Shown: piece by piece, positions 38,403 through 49,327 of the stretch
Position numbering within the stretch: the stretch's first letter is position 1
Layout of the letters: each line of letters begins with the position of its first letter
Notes under the pieces: generated by a model
The model's input: only the letters and a program-made list of their open reading frames with translations
Databases searched by the model: none
Told to the model about the DNA's origin: nothing
DNA from: an uncultured Methylibium sp.
Lineage (GTDB): Bacteria; Pseudomonadota; Gammaproteobacteria; Burkholderiales; Burkholderiaceae_C
Direction of reading: 5' to 3'
Length of the DNA: 64,000 nt
NCBI RefSeq assembly: GCF_902826655.1
Contig: NZ_CADEFR010000013.1
Location: forward strand, 1-64,000
Program-made: the position numbers and the translations under genes

Positions 38403-38773
38403 AGCTGTACCTCGCCGTCGCTGCCACCGTCGCGCTGTCCGCCTGTGCGGTCCCGCCGCCGGCCCCGGAGCCGTCGGTGCTGGTCGGTACCTGGCGGGTC
38501 GACCTTCGGCCCAGGCCGGACGCTCCGGCGTACTACCAGGAGCTGGTCGTGCGGTCGGTGTCCGGCAAGTCCTTCGAAGGCACGTTCTACGGGGCGCCGG
38601 TCAGTCAGGCGCGCATCAATACCGACTGGGGCGCCGTGCGCATCGCCTTCGTCACCGCGGACGTGTCGGGCCCCTACAACCACTCGGCCGTGCTCACCGG
38701 CGGCAAGCTCGAAGGCCTGACCAACGCCACCGGTCGCGACTTCCTGTCCTACTGGTCGGCGGTCAAGCAGTAG
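38399..38773 (+). CDS. small lipoprotein of unknown function
   Basis: A 124-residue protein with a lipoprotein signal peptide; the lipobox LSAC puts the lipid-bearing cysteine near residue 16. The mature part starts with a Pro-rich spacer and then a small, probably beta-rich domain (LVGTWRVDLRP, FEGTFYGAPV, WGAVRIAFVTAD). I do not recognise the domain. The ATG overlaps the upstream hydrolase stop (ATGA), so it is coupled to it. Confidence 0.75.
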   Translation: MKLYLAVAATVALSACAVPPPAPEPSVLVGTWRVDLRPRPDAPAYYQELVVRSVSGKSFEGTFYGAPVSQARINTDWGAVRIAFVTADVSGPYNHSAVLTGGKLEGLTNATGRDFLSYWSAVKQ

Positions 38774-38819
38774 GCTCACGCCCGCTGCGGCGTCGGATCG
38801 TCGCGAACCACTCGGATCG

Positions 38820-39851
38820 ATGAGTCACCACCCGCAAGCCCAGCCCGCACGAATCGCCTCGCCGTGGCGACTCAGCGTCGCGCCGATGATGGACTGGACC
38901 GACCGCCATTGCCGCGTCTTCCATCGCCTGCTGACGCGCCGCACGCGCCTGTACACCGAGATGGTGACGACCGGGGCGCTGCTGCACGGCGACGTGCCGC
39001 GGCACCTGGACTTCGATGCGCGCGAGCATCCGGTCGCGCTGCAGATCGGCGGCAGCGAGCCCGACGACCTGGCCGCCTGCGCGAAGCTGGGGCAGCGCTG
39101 GGGCTACGACGAGATCAACCTCAACTGCGGCTGCCCGAGCGAGCGGGTGCAGCGCGGGGCCTTCGGCGCCTGCCTGATGGCCGAGCCGGCGCTGGTGCGC
39201 GACGGCGTGAAGGCCATGCTCGACGCGGTGAGCATTCCCGTGACTGTCAAGCACCGCATCGGCATCGACAAGGGGGAGGACTACGACTTCGTGCGCGACT
39301 TCGTCGGCACCGTGGCCGAGGCGGGCTGCAGCGTGTTCATCGTGCACGCACGCAATGCCTGGTTGAAGGGCCTGTCGCCGAAGGAGAACCGCGAGGTCCC
39401 GCCGCTGCGCTACGAGACGGTGCACCGGCTCAAGCGGGACTTTCCGGGACTCACGCTCGTGCTCAACGGCGGCGTGAACAGCGATGCGGTGATCACCGAC
39501 CAGCTGCAGCAGCTCGACGGCGTGATGATCGGCCGGCATGCCTACCACGAGCCCTGGGCGATGGCGGCCTGGGACCGCAGCTTCTTCGGCGAGGAACCGC
39601 CATCGACCGCGGCCTCGCGCAGCGCCGCCGAGTCGGCCTGGGTCGACTACCTCGAGACGCTGCACGCCGCCGGCCAGCCGTGGATGAGCGCGATGCGTCA
39701 CGCGATGGGCCTGTGGAATGGCGTGCCGGGCGCGCGTCGCTGGCGCCAGGTGTGGAGCGACCATCGCCTGCGCGGCGAATCGCCGCGCGCGGTGCAGGCT
39801 AGCGCCGCCGAGGCGCTGGCGCAGGTGCTGGCCGAGACCTCGACGGGCTGA
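38820..39851 (+). CDS. dusA: tRNA-dihydrouridine(20/20a) synthase DusA
   Basis: A 343-residue FMN-dependent enzyme reducing uridine to dihydrouridine in the D loop of tRNA. The TIM-barrel start SVAPMMDWTDRHCR, the ALQIGGSEPDDLA block, the catalytic Cys105 in CGCPSERVQ, and VKHRIGIDK match DusA rather than DusB or DusC. The start at 38820 leaves a short N-terminal extension before the barrel. It converges on a DMT transporter gene. Confidence 0.95.
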   Translation: MSHHPQAQPARIASPWRLSVAPMMDWTDRHCRVFHRLLTRRTRLYTEMVTTGALLHGDVPRHLDFDAREHPVALQIGGSEPDDLAACAKLGQRWGYDEINLNCGCPSERVQRGAFGACLMAEPALVRDGVKAMLDAVSIPVTVKHRIGIDKGEDYDFVRDFVGTVAEAGCSVFIVHARNAWLKGLSPKENREVPPLRYETVHRLKRDFPGLTLVLNGGVNSDAVITDQLQQLDGVMIGRHAYHEPWAMAAWDRSFFGEEPPSTAASRSAAESAWVDYLETLHAAGQPWMSAMRHAMGLWNGVPGARRWRQVWSDHRLRGESPRAVQASAAEALAQVLAETSTG

Positions 39852-39860
39852 CTCTGAGGT

Positions 39861-41987
<2,127 letters not shown>

Positions 41988-41995
41988 GCGCGCGC

Positions 41996-43327
41996 TCAGA
42001 ACGCGGCGCCGTAGCGCGCGTGCTCCCAGTCGCTGACGTGGCGTGCGTACTCGATCCACTCGGCGCGCTTGAGGCGCACGAACTCGAGGTGCAGCGTCTC
42101 GCCGAGGGTCGTGCGCATCAGCGCGCTGGCCTCCAGCGCGTCGGCGGCCTCGCCCAGGCTCTGGGGCAGCAGGCCGATGCCGCGGCGGCGGATCTCGGCC
42201 AGGCCCAGCTCGAACAGGTCGTCGGTGCAGGCCGGGCCCGGGTCGAGCTGGCGGTCGATGCCGTCCAGGCCGGCGGCGATCAGGCCCGCGGTCGCCAGGT
42301 AGGGATTGGCCGAGGCATCGGGCACGCGCCACTCGAAGCGGCCGGGCAGGGTGCGCACCAGTGCGGTCCGGTTGTTGGGACCGTGCGCCACGTAGGCCGG
42401 CGCCCAGCTGGTGCCCGACAGCGATTCGCCGACCACCAGGCGCTTGTAGCTGTTGACCGTGGGGGCGGCCAGCGCGCACAGGGCGGCGCTGTGGACCAGC
42501 ACGCCGCCGATGAAGTGGCGCATCTGCGGCTCGTCGTCGAACAGGCAACGCTCGCCGTTCCACAGCGAGACATGGAAGTGCAGCCCGCTGCCAGGCTGGT
42601 TGGCAAAGGGCTTGGGCATCATCGAGAACACCGCACCGTCCTGCTCGGCCAGGTGGTGGGCCGCCAGCTTGAAGAGCATCAGGTGGTCGGCGCTGCGCAG
42701 GGCCTCGTCGTGCAGGAAGTTCAGCTCGTACTGGCCGTGCGCGTCTTCGTGGTCGATCTGCAGCACCTGCAGGCCGGCGGCCTCGAGCGCCTCGCGCAGC
42801 GCGTGCAGGAAGCCGGCCTGGCGCGGCAGGCTCTTCAGGTCGTAGCTGGGCTTGTCGAGGCGGTCGGCATCGTCGACCGGCAGGTAGCGCGCGCTGTCTC
42901 GCTGGCGCTTCATCAGGAAGAACTCGGGCTCGATGCCGGTCTGCAGCGTCCAGCCGCGCTCGGCCAGCCGCGCGACCTGGCGCTTCAAGACCTGCCGCGG
43001 GCAGGCGTCGAAGGCCTGGCCCGCCACGAAACCGTCGCCGACGATGCGTGCCACGCCGGGCATCCACGGCAGGGCCTGCAGGGTGCCGGCGTCGCCGCGC
43101 GCGTAGTACTCGGCGCGCGGGCCGGTCCGCGGCAGCGCCGTGCCCCAGATCGACGGGCCGGCGAAGCCTGCGCCGTCGCGCAGCACCGCGTCCAGCTGGT
43201 CCAGCGGCACGAGCTTGCCCTTGGCCACGCCGTGCACGTCGGTGAACTGCACCAGCAGCGTGTGCACGCCCTGGGCAGCGAGCGACTCGCGCGCCGGGGC
43301 GGTGAAGGCGGCAGGTTCGATCTTCAC
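41996..43327 (-). CDS. glutamine-synthetase-family enzyme, gamma-glutamylpolyamine synthetase type
   Basis: A 443-residue GS-fold ligase. Blocks FTDVHGVAKGKLVPL, GIEPEFFLM, NQPGSGLHFHVSLW and TVNSYKRLVVGESL match the PuuA/SpuB/GlnA3 group more than nitrogen-assimilating GlnA. Such enzymes attach glutamate to putrescine or other amines with ATP. The start is taken as the GTG at 43327, 8 bases after the aldehyde dehydrogenase stop; no good ATG is near. It is the second GS-like gene of the cluster (see 51972), and the two may prefer different amines. Confidence 0.85.
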   Translation of the reverse strand: MKIEPAAFTAPARESLAAQGVHTLLVQFTDVHGVAKGKLVPLDQLDAVLRDGAGFAGPSIWGTALPRTGPRAEYYARGDAGTLQALPWMPGVARIVGDGFVAGQAFDACPRQVLKRQVARLAERGWTLQTGIEPEFFLMKRQRDSARYLPVDDADRLDKPSYDLKSLPRQAGFLHALREALEAAGLQVLQIDHEDAHGQYELNFLHDEALRSADHLMLFKLAAHHLAEQDGAVFSMMPKPFANQPGSGLHFHVSLWNGERCLFDDEPQMRHFIGGVLVHSAALCALAAPTVNSYKRLVVGESLSGTSWAPAYVAHGPNNRTALVRTLPGRFEWRVPDASANPYLATAGLIAAGLDGIDRQLDPGPACTDDLFELGLAEIRRRGIGLLPQSLGEAADALEASALMRTTLGETLHLEFVRLKRAEWIEYARHVSDWEHARYGAAF

Positions 43328-43335
43328 GCGCCGAC

Positions 43336-44832
43336 TCAGGAGTTGATGCGCAGCCAGGTCGTCTTCAATTCGGTGTACTTGTCGAAGGCGTGCAGCGACT
43401 TGTCGCGGCCGTTGCCGCTCTGCTTGTAGCCGCCGAAGGGCACGGTGATGTCGTCGTCGTCGTACTGGTTGACGTGCACCGTGCCGGCGCGCAGCGCGCG
43501 GGCCACGCGGTGGGCGCGGTCGACGTTGGAGCTCCAGACGCTGGCCTGCAGGCCGTAGGCGGAGTCGTTGGCCAGGCGCACGGCCTCGGCCTCGTCCTTG
43601 AAGCGGATGATCGAAAGCACCGGGCCGAAGATCTCCTCCCGCGCGATCCTCATGTCGTTGCGCACGCCGTCGAAGACCGTCGGCTCGACGTAGTAGCCGC
43701 CGGTCTCGGCGCGCGCCTGCGCGCCGCCGGCCAGCAGCCGCGCGCCCTCGGTCTGACCGGCGTCGATGTAGCTCATCACGGTGCGCAGCTGCCCGTCGTC
43801 GACCAGCGCGCCCATCACGGTCTTGGGATCCAGCGGGTCGGCGGGGCGGTATTTCGGCGCCTCGGCGGCGACGCGCTTCGCGAAGTCGTCGGCGATGGAC
43901 TCGTGGACCATCAAGCGCGAGGGCGCGTTGCAGCTCTCGCCCTGGTTGAAGAAGATGCTGCCGGCCAGCGTCTTGGCGCAGCGGTCCAGGTCGTCGAAGT
44001 CGGGGAAGACGAGGAAGGCGCTCTTGCCGCCCAGCTCGTTGTAGACGCGCTTGAGGTTGCTGCGGCCCGCGTACTCCAGCATCTTGCGGCCCACGCGCGT
44101 CGAGCCGGTGAAGCCGATCGCGTCGACATCGGGGTGCAGCGCCAGCGCCTCGCCGGCCTCGTGGCCGTAGCCGGGAACGACGTTGAAGACGCCCGGCGGC
44201 AGGCCGGCGGCCAGCGCCAGCTCGGCCAGCTTCAGTGCGGTCAGCGGGCTTTTCTCGCTGGGCTTCAGGACCACAGAATTGCCGGCCGCGAGCGCGGGAC
44301 CGAGCTTCCAGGCGGCCATGATCATCGGGTAGTTCCAGGGCACGATCACGCCGATCACGCCCATGGCTTCGCGCTGGATCAGCGCCAGCGCGTTGTGACC
44401 CGTCGGTGCGATCTCGTCGTAGATCTTGTCGACGGCCTCGGCGTACCAGGCGATCGTGCGCGCCGTGGAGGGCACGTCGACCGACAGCGAGTACTGGATG
44501 GGCTTGCCCATGTCCAGCGTCTCGAGCAGCGCGAGTTCCTCCTTGGCGGCGAGGATCCTGTCGGCGAAGACCTGCAGCGTGCGCTTGCGCTGCGCCGGCG
44601 AGCGGCGCGCCCAGCGGCCGTCCTCGAAGGCGGCGCGTGCCGCCTTGACCGCGAGGTCGATGTCGGCCGCCTGGCCGCGCACGACGCGGCCCAGCACGCG
44701 GCCGTCGATCGGCGAGATGCAGTCGAAGCGTTCGCCACCGACGGCGTCGTGCAGGTCGCCGTCGATGAAGCTGCGGCCGTCGACGACGGTCTTGGCGGCG
44801 CGTTCGCGCCAGTCGATCACGGGGTTTGCCAT
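43336..44832 (-). CDS. puuC: aldehyde dehydrogenase, PuuC type
   Basis: A 498-residue NAD(P)-dependent aldehyde dehydrogenase. Catalytic Cys301 is in NQGESCNAPSR, with ELGGKSAFLVF, FTGSTRVGRKML and the PFGGYKQSGNGRDKSLHAFDKYTE end. Sequence and context fit gamma-glutamyl-gamma-aminobutyraldehyde oxidation (PuuC). The start at 44832 is chosen over an in-frame upstream extension because it fits the family N-terminus. It is the first gene after a strong terminator and forms a two-gene unit with the GS-type gene. Confidence 0.88.
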   Translation of the reverse strand: MANPVIDWRERAAKTVVDGRSFIDGDLHDAVGGERFDCISPIDGRVLGRVVRGQAADIDLAVKAARAAFEDGRWARRSPAQRKRTLQVFADRILAAKEELALLETLDMGKPIQYSLSVDVPSTARTIAWYAEAVDKIYDEIAPTGHNALALIQREAMGVIGVIVPWNYPMIMAAWKLGPALAAGNSVVLKPSEKSPLTALKLAELALAAGLPPGVFNVVPGYGHEAGEALALHPDVDAIGFTGSTRVGRKMLEYAGRSNLKRVYNELGGKSAFLVFPDFDDLDRCAKTLAGSIFFNQGESCNAPSRLMVHESIADDFAKRVAAEAPKYRPADPLDPKTVMGALVDDGQLRTVMSYIDAGQTEGARLLAGGAQARAETGGYYVEPTVFDGVRNDMRIAREEIFGPVLSIIRFKDEAEAVRLANDSAYGLQASVWSSNVDRAHRVARALRAGTVHVNQYDDDDITVPFGGYKQSGNGRDKSLHAFDKYTELKTTWLRINS

Positions 44833-44880
44833 GGCAGGACTCGATGGAGAGCGCGGGAAAGCGATTCGGACTTGTAGCGC

Positions 44881-44914
44881 AAAAGCGCATGACGCTGCCT
44901 GGGCAGCGTCATGC
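44881..44914 (-). terminator. terminator after the porin gene
   Basis: GCATGACGCTGCC (44887-44899) and GGCAGCGTCATGC (44902-44914) are a perfect 13-bp inverted repeat with a 2-base centre; on the minus strand it is followed by GCTTTTG. It separates the transport/porin genes from puuC and its GS partner. Confidence 0.8.
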
Positions 44915-44936
44915 ACGGACCAGGGGCACTCCCCGG

Positions 44937-46352
44937 TCAGAAGCTCACGACCACCGCCGCGCCGAACAGGTGGTTGGTCTTCTTGTAGCTGCCGTCCTTG
45001 ACGTCGATGAAGACCGCCTGGTTGGCGCGGTCGAGGCGGTACTCGGCCTTGAAGGTCGTGTTGAGGTTGAACAGATAGCTCAGGCCGAAGGAGACCGCCG
45101 TGCGCGTCGCGCCCTTCTCGGTGTCGGACTGGATCCAGGAGCCGGTGCCTTCGTCGAACACGTAGCCGGGGCCGATGCCGTTGCGGTAGTCGGCGAAGCC
45201 GTAGCCGAGCAGGCCGCCGCCGTTCTTGTCGTTCTTGATGTAGTCGGCCCGGACGATGCCTTCCAGGCGCGGCGTGAACTTGTAGGCCGCCAGGCCCGAC
45301 AGGCCGTACCAGCGCGCGTCGCGCAGTTCGCCGGTGACCGGGTCGGCGGTGACGGCGGCGTTCTTCTGCTGGCCGTAGCTGACCTGGCCCTGCACCGTCC
45401 AGTCGCCGCGGATGAAGTAGGCGTCGAACTCGAACAAGTTGAGTGATGTCTTCCTGGCGTCGTACGGCGAGCCGCTGATTGGGTTCACGTCGTCGCTCCT
45501 GAGATTGGCGGACTTCCCATGGACGCCGGCGAAGCCGAAACCCTGGAACTCGCCTCGCGAGTAGTCCACTCGATACACAAGTGCCGCCCCCTTTTCGCCG
45601 GCCTCATTCTTCGTCGCGTTGACCTGTGCGAGCATGCTCTTTACGATCCACTTGCCGCGAGTGATCTCCACGCCGGCGCCGGTGTATCCGTAAGGCAGCG
45701 TCGTGTCGAACAAGAGGTTGTGCGTGATGAGCTTGGTCAAGGTCGGCTGCACATACTCGTAGCCCGACCAATCAGGCACTTGGCCTGCGATGAAGCGCGT
45801 CTGCAAGTCGCCCAGTGGCAGCGACACGGACGCTTCGTGAACGATGCTCTTGCCGTCGATGAACGCGCCGATACCGCGCTGCGGGGTCAACGTCAGACGC
45901 CAGCGAGCACCGCTGTCGGTCTCTTTCAGGAAGTCGACGGAGACTGCGCCGAAGTAGGAGTTGTCATAGCTGTAGGGGTCGTCGATCGCCGAGTTCAAGA
46001 ACTGGAAGCCGCTGCGGCCCTGGTTCTTGTTGTAGATGTAGGTCGGGTCCATGTAGCCGCTGATCTTCAGGCCCTTCAGGCCCGAGGCGTCGCGCGCGTC
46101 CTCCAGCGCCTCGGTCTTGACCGCGATGCGGTTGAACTCGGCCGCCTGCTCGGGCGTCATGCCCCACTGCGCAGAACCTGCCGGCACCGCGGGCTTGGCG
46201 CCCTGGGCGGCCTTGAGCTTGGCTTCGAGCTCGGCCACGCGGTCCTTCAGCGCCTGCAACTCCTTCAGCACCTCGGCATTGCTCTGGGCCATCGCGGCCG
46301 GGAAGGCGCTGGCCAGTGCGAGGGCGAGAGCGGTTTGTTTCCAGGTTCTCAT
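44937..46352 (-). CDS. DUF3138-type outer-membrane porin-like protein
   Basis: A 471-residue secreted protein. A signal peptide ends at about residue 22 (PAAMAQ), a coiled-coil segment follows (VLKELQALKDRVAELEAKLKAA), then a beta-barrel-like region of alternating polar and aromatic residues and a C-terminal Phe (VVVSF), the usual outer-membrane sorting signal. I recall this as a Burkholderiales DUF3138 family. Its place after the polyamine transporter suggests an outer-membrane channel for polyamines. The middle (45420-45960) uses codons unlike the ends. Confidence 0.8.
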   Translation of the reverse strand: MRTWKQTALALALASAFPAAMAQSNAEVLKELQALKDRVAELEAKLKAAQGAKPAVPAGSAQWGMTPEQAAEFNRIAVKTEALEDARDASGLKGLKISGYMDPTYIYNKNQGRSGFQFLNSAIDDPYSYDNSYFGAVSVDFLKETDSGARWRLTLTPQRGIGAFIDGKSIVHEASVSLPLGDLQTRFIAGQVPDWSGYEYVQPTLTKLITHNLLFDTTLPYGYTGAGVEITRGKWIVKSMLAQVNATKNEAGEKGAALVYRVDYSRGEFQGFGFAGVHGKSANLRSDDVNPISGSPYDARKTSLNLFEFDAYFIRGDWTVQGQVSYGQQKNAAVTADPVTGELRDARWYGLSGLAAYKFTPRLEGIVRADYIKNDKNGGGLLGYGFADYRNGIGPGYVFDEGTGSWIQSDTEKGATRTAVSFGLSYLFNLNTTFKAEYRLDRANQAVFIDVKDGSYKKTNHLFGAAVVVSF

Positions 46353-46406
46353 GTCGTGGGCTCCTCTCTTGAAGGTCGTTCGGGTTCGTGGATGCGGTGA
46401 GGCGTA

Positions 46407-47270
46407 TCAGCCGCCGGCGCGTTGCGCGGCGGCCATGGCCAGGGCGCGCTGGCGCTCGGCGCGGGCGATCAGGTAGCTGGCGGTCAGCACGCCGATGGCG
46501 ACGACGGCGATGATCACGGTCGCCATCGCGTTGACGCTCGGGTTCACGCCCAGTCGGGCGCGCGAGAAGATCACCAGCGGCATCGTGGTCGAGCCGGGCC
46601 CGGACAGGAAGGCCGACAGCACGACGTCGTCGAGCGAGATCGTGAAGGTCAGCAGCCAGGCCGAGAACAGCGACTGCGCGATCATCGGCAGCGTGACCAG
46701 GTAGAACACCTGGTGCGGTCGGGCGCCGAGGTCCATCGCGGCTTCCTCGAGCTGCGGGTTCAGGTCCTGCAGGCGGGCCTGGATCACGACGGTCGCGTAG
46801 GCCATGCCCAGCAGCAGGTGGCCGAGCCAGATGGTCAGCATCCCGCGCTCGGGGAAGCCCAGCGCGCGCTGCACCGACACCAGCATCAGCAGCAGCGACA
46901 GGCCGACGATGACCTCGGGCATCACGAGCGGCGCGTTGACCATGCCCGAGAACAGCGTGCGCCCGGTGAAGCGCCGGTACTTGACCAGCGCGAAGGCCGC
47001 CAGCGTGCCCAGCACCACCGAGCCGCAGGCGGTGAAGAAGGCGATCTTCAGGCTGAGCCACAGGCCGCCGATCATCTCGCGGTCGGCCGGCAGGGCCGCG
47101 TACCACTTCAGCGTGAAGCCGGTCCAGACGCTGGGGATCGGCGAGTCGTTGAACGAGTAGATGACGAGCGCGAGGATCGGCAGGTAGAGGAACAGATAGC
47201 CCGCGCCGAGCCAGCCGAAGCCGAAGCGGCGCGCGAAGGTTGCGCCGAAGAAGGTGCGGCGCGCCGTCAT
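46407..47270 (-). CDS. potI: putrescine/polyamine ABC transporter permease PotI
   Basis: A 287-residue permease with six spans. The signature EEAAMDLGARPHQVFYLVTLPM (EAA loop) couples it to the ATPase, and the TISLDDVVLSAFLSGPGSTTMPL block is typical of PotC/PotI. The ATG at 47270 overlaps potH by 4 bases. It is the last gene of the potFGHI set; the porin follows after 54 bases. Confidence 0.93.
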   Translation of the reverse strand: MTARRTFFGATFARRFGFGWLGAGYLFLYLPILALVIYSFNDSPIPSVWTGFTLKWYAALPADREMIGGLWLSLKIAFFTACGSVVLGTLAAFALVKYRRFTGRTLFSGMVNAPLVMPEVIVGLSLLLMLVSVQRALGFPERGMLTIWLGHLLLGMAYATVVIQARLQDLNPQLEEAAMDLGARPHQVFYLVTLPMIAQSLFSAWLLTFTISLDDVVLSAFLSGPGSTTMPLVIFSRARLGVNPSVNAMATVIIAVVAIGVLTASYLIARAERQRALAMAAAQRAGG

Positions 47271-48199
47271 GGCCGCTTCTCCTGGGCCTGCGCCTGGTAG
47301 CGGTTGAACAGCGCCAGCGGCACGATGATCAGCAGCACCATCACGACGGCGACCGTCGATGCCATCGGCCAGTCGTTGTTGCTGAAGAACTCGTCCCACA
47401 GCACGCGCCCGATCATCAGGGTCTGCGGCCCGCCGAGCAGCTCGGGGATGACGAACTCGCCGACGCAGGGGATGAAGACCAGCATCGAGCCGGCGATGAT
47501 CCCGGCCTTGGAGAGCGGTACCGTGATCTTCCAGAACGCGGTCGCTGGCGTCGCGCCCAGGTCCTGCGCCGCCTCGAGCAGCCGCAGGTCCATCTTGGAC
47601 AGGTTGGCGTACAGCGGCAGGATCATGAACGGCAGGTAGGTGTAGACCATGCCCACGACCAGCGAGAAGGGCGTGTTCATGAACTTGCCCTCGGCGGCGA
47701 TCAGGCCGGCGGCCAGCAGCACGTGGTCCAGCCTCAGCGCGATCAGCAACTCGGAGACCCAGCCGTTCTCGCCCAGCAGACCCTTCCAGGCATAGACGCG
47801 CAGCAGGAAGGAGGTCCAGAACGGCAGCATCACCAGCATCAGGAGGGCCGGCTGCAGCGTGGCCTTGGCTCGCGCCATGAAGTAGGCGAAGGGGTAGCCG
47901 ATGGCCAGGCACAGCACGGTGGTGATGGCCGCGTACTTGACGCTCGACACGTAAGTCGCGAAGTAGAGGTCGTCCTCGGTGATGAAGACGTAGTTCGACA
48001 ACTTCAGCGACAGCGCCAGCACGCCGTCCTTCAGCACCAGCAGATCCTTGAAGCGGACGTTCTCCATCTCGGAGACGCTGATCTTCAGGACGATCAGGAA
48101 GGGCGCCAGGAAGAAGGCGAGCAGCCACAGGTAGGGCAGCCCGATCACGGCCGTGCGGCCGCGCTTCAGCCAGGTCCACAGGGCGGTCAGGCGGCGCAT
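47267..48199 (-). CDS. potH: putrescine/polyamine ABC transporter permease PotH
   Basis: A 310-residue permease, partner of PotI. The EAA loop is LLEAAQDLGATPATAFWKITVPLSKAG, and the GEFVIPELLGGPQTLMIGRVLWDEFF block is typical of PotB/PotH. It starts 7 bases after the potG stop on the same strand. Confidence 0.94.
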   Translation of the reverse strand: MRRLTALWTWLKRGRTAVIGLPYLWLLAFFLAPFLIVLKISVSEMENVRFKDLLVLKDGVLALSLKLSNYVFITEDDLYFATYVSSVKYAAITTVLCLAIGYPFAYFMARAKATLQPALLMLVMLPFWTSFLLRVYAWKGLLGENGWVSELLIALRLDHVLLAAGLIAAEGKFMNTPFSLVVGMVYTYLPFMILPLYANLSKMDLRLLEAAQDLGATPATAFWKITVPLSKAGIIAGSMLVFIPCVGEFVIPELLGGPQTLMIGRVLWDEFFSNNDWPMASTVAVVMVLLIIVPLALFNRYQAQAQEKRP

Positions 48200-48206
48200 G
48201 CGGGCC

Positions 48207-49304
48207 TCACTGCGTCAGCACCACTTGCGCGGACGGAGTCCACGAGGCCCAGGCGGCGTCGCCCCAGGTCAGCTCGTTGTCGCGGTGGCGGTCGACGTTG
48301 CTCTGGCTGATCTTGAGCGTGCGGCCGCTCTGCAGCTTGAGGTGGTAGACCGTGAAGCTGCCGAAGTAGGACAGGTCCTGGACCGTGCCCTGCACGCGGT
48401 TGTGCGGGCCGGCGGGTTCGTCGCGCGCGAGCCGGATCTTCTCGGGCCGCACCGCGACGCTGACCGCCATGCCTTCGGTGCCGGTGATGCCGTGGCCGAC
48501 GAGGTGGCTGCAGTCCTCGCAGTCGATGACGACGCGGTCCGGGTGGTCCTCGGTCAGCCGGCCGTCCATCAGGTTGACGTTGCCGATGAAGTCGGCGACG
48601 AAACGCGTGGCCGGCGTCTCGTAGATCTCGCTCGGCGCGCCGACCTGCAGCACGCGGCCCTCGCTCATCACGGCGATGCGCGAGGCCATGGTCATCGCCT
48701 CTTCCTGGTCGTGGGTGACCATCACGCAGGTGACGCCGACCTCCTCGATGATGTTGACCAGTTCGATCTGCGTTTCCTCGCGCAGCTTCTTGTCGAGCGC
48801 GCCCAGCGGCTCGTCGAGCAGCAGCAGCTGCGGCCGCTTGGCCAGGCTGCGTGCCAGCGCCACGCGCTGCTGCTGGCCGCCCGACAGCTGGTGCGGCTTG
48901 CGCTGCGCGTACTTGCCCAGCTGCACCAGCTTGAGCATGGTCTCGACGCGCTCGACCATCTTGTCCTTGGCCATGCCCTCGCGTCGCAGGCCGAAGGCGA
49001 TGTTCTCCCACACCGTGAGGTGCGGGAAGAGCGCGTAGCTCTGGAACATCATGTTGATCGGGCACTCGTAGGGCGGCATCTTCGCGAGGTCCTGCCCGTT
49101 GAGGAGGATGCGCCCCGAGGTCGGCGTCTCGAAGCCGGCCAGCATGCGCAGCAGCGTCGTCTTGCCGCAGCCGGACGAACCGAGCAGCGCGAAGATCTCG
49201 CCCTTGGCGATCTCCAGGCTGACGTGGTTGACCGCGACGGCACCGCCGCCGAAGTCCTTGACCACGTCCTGGATCTGCAGGAAGGCCTGCGGTATGGCGC
49301 TCAT
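48207..49304 (-). CDS. potG: putrescine/polyamine ABC transporter ATPase PotG
   Basis: A 365-residue ATPase powering the importer. Walker A GSSGCGKTT is at residues 42-50, signature LSGGQQQRV in the middle, Walker B LLLLDEPLGALD and the switch THDQEEAM follow. A C-terminal TOBE domain (VRPEKIRLAR) is present as in PotA/PotG. The ATG at 49304 starts it 23 bases after the potF stop. Confidence 0.94.
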   Translation of the reverse strand: MSAIPQAFLQIQDVVKDFGGGAVAVNHVSLEIAKGEIFALLGSSGCGKTTLLRMLAGFETPTSGRILLNGQDLAKMPPYECPINMMFQSYALFPHLTVWENIAFGLRREGMAKDKMVERVETMLKLVQLGKYAQRKPHQLSGGQQQRVALARSLAKRPQLLLLDEPLGALDKKLREETQIELVNIIEEVGVTCVMVTHDQEEAMTMASRIAVMSEGRVLQVGAPSEIYETPATRFVADFIGNVNLMDGRLTEDHPDRVVIDCEDCSHLVGHGITGTEGMAVSVAVRPEKIRLARDEPAGPHNRVQGTVQDLSYFGSFTVYHLKLQSGRTLKISQSNVDRHRDNELTWGDAAWASWTPSAQVVLTQ

Positions 49305-49327
49305 GCTCCCTCTCCCGGCGCCGAGGG

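Noticed and set aside
41996-44890. Apparent 964-residue fusion of aldehyde dehydrogenase region and GS-type ligase
   Set aside because: The GS frame simply stays open through the out-of-frame dehydrogenase gene. The upstream part is an Arg-rich shadow; two separate genes explain it.
46407-48179. Apparent 590-residue fusion of the two permease genes
   Set aside because: The upstream part is a shadow frame of potH. PotI starts at 47270 with its own ATG overlapping the potH stop.
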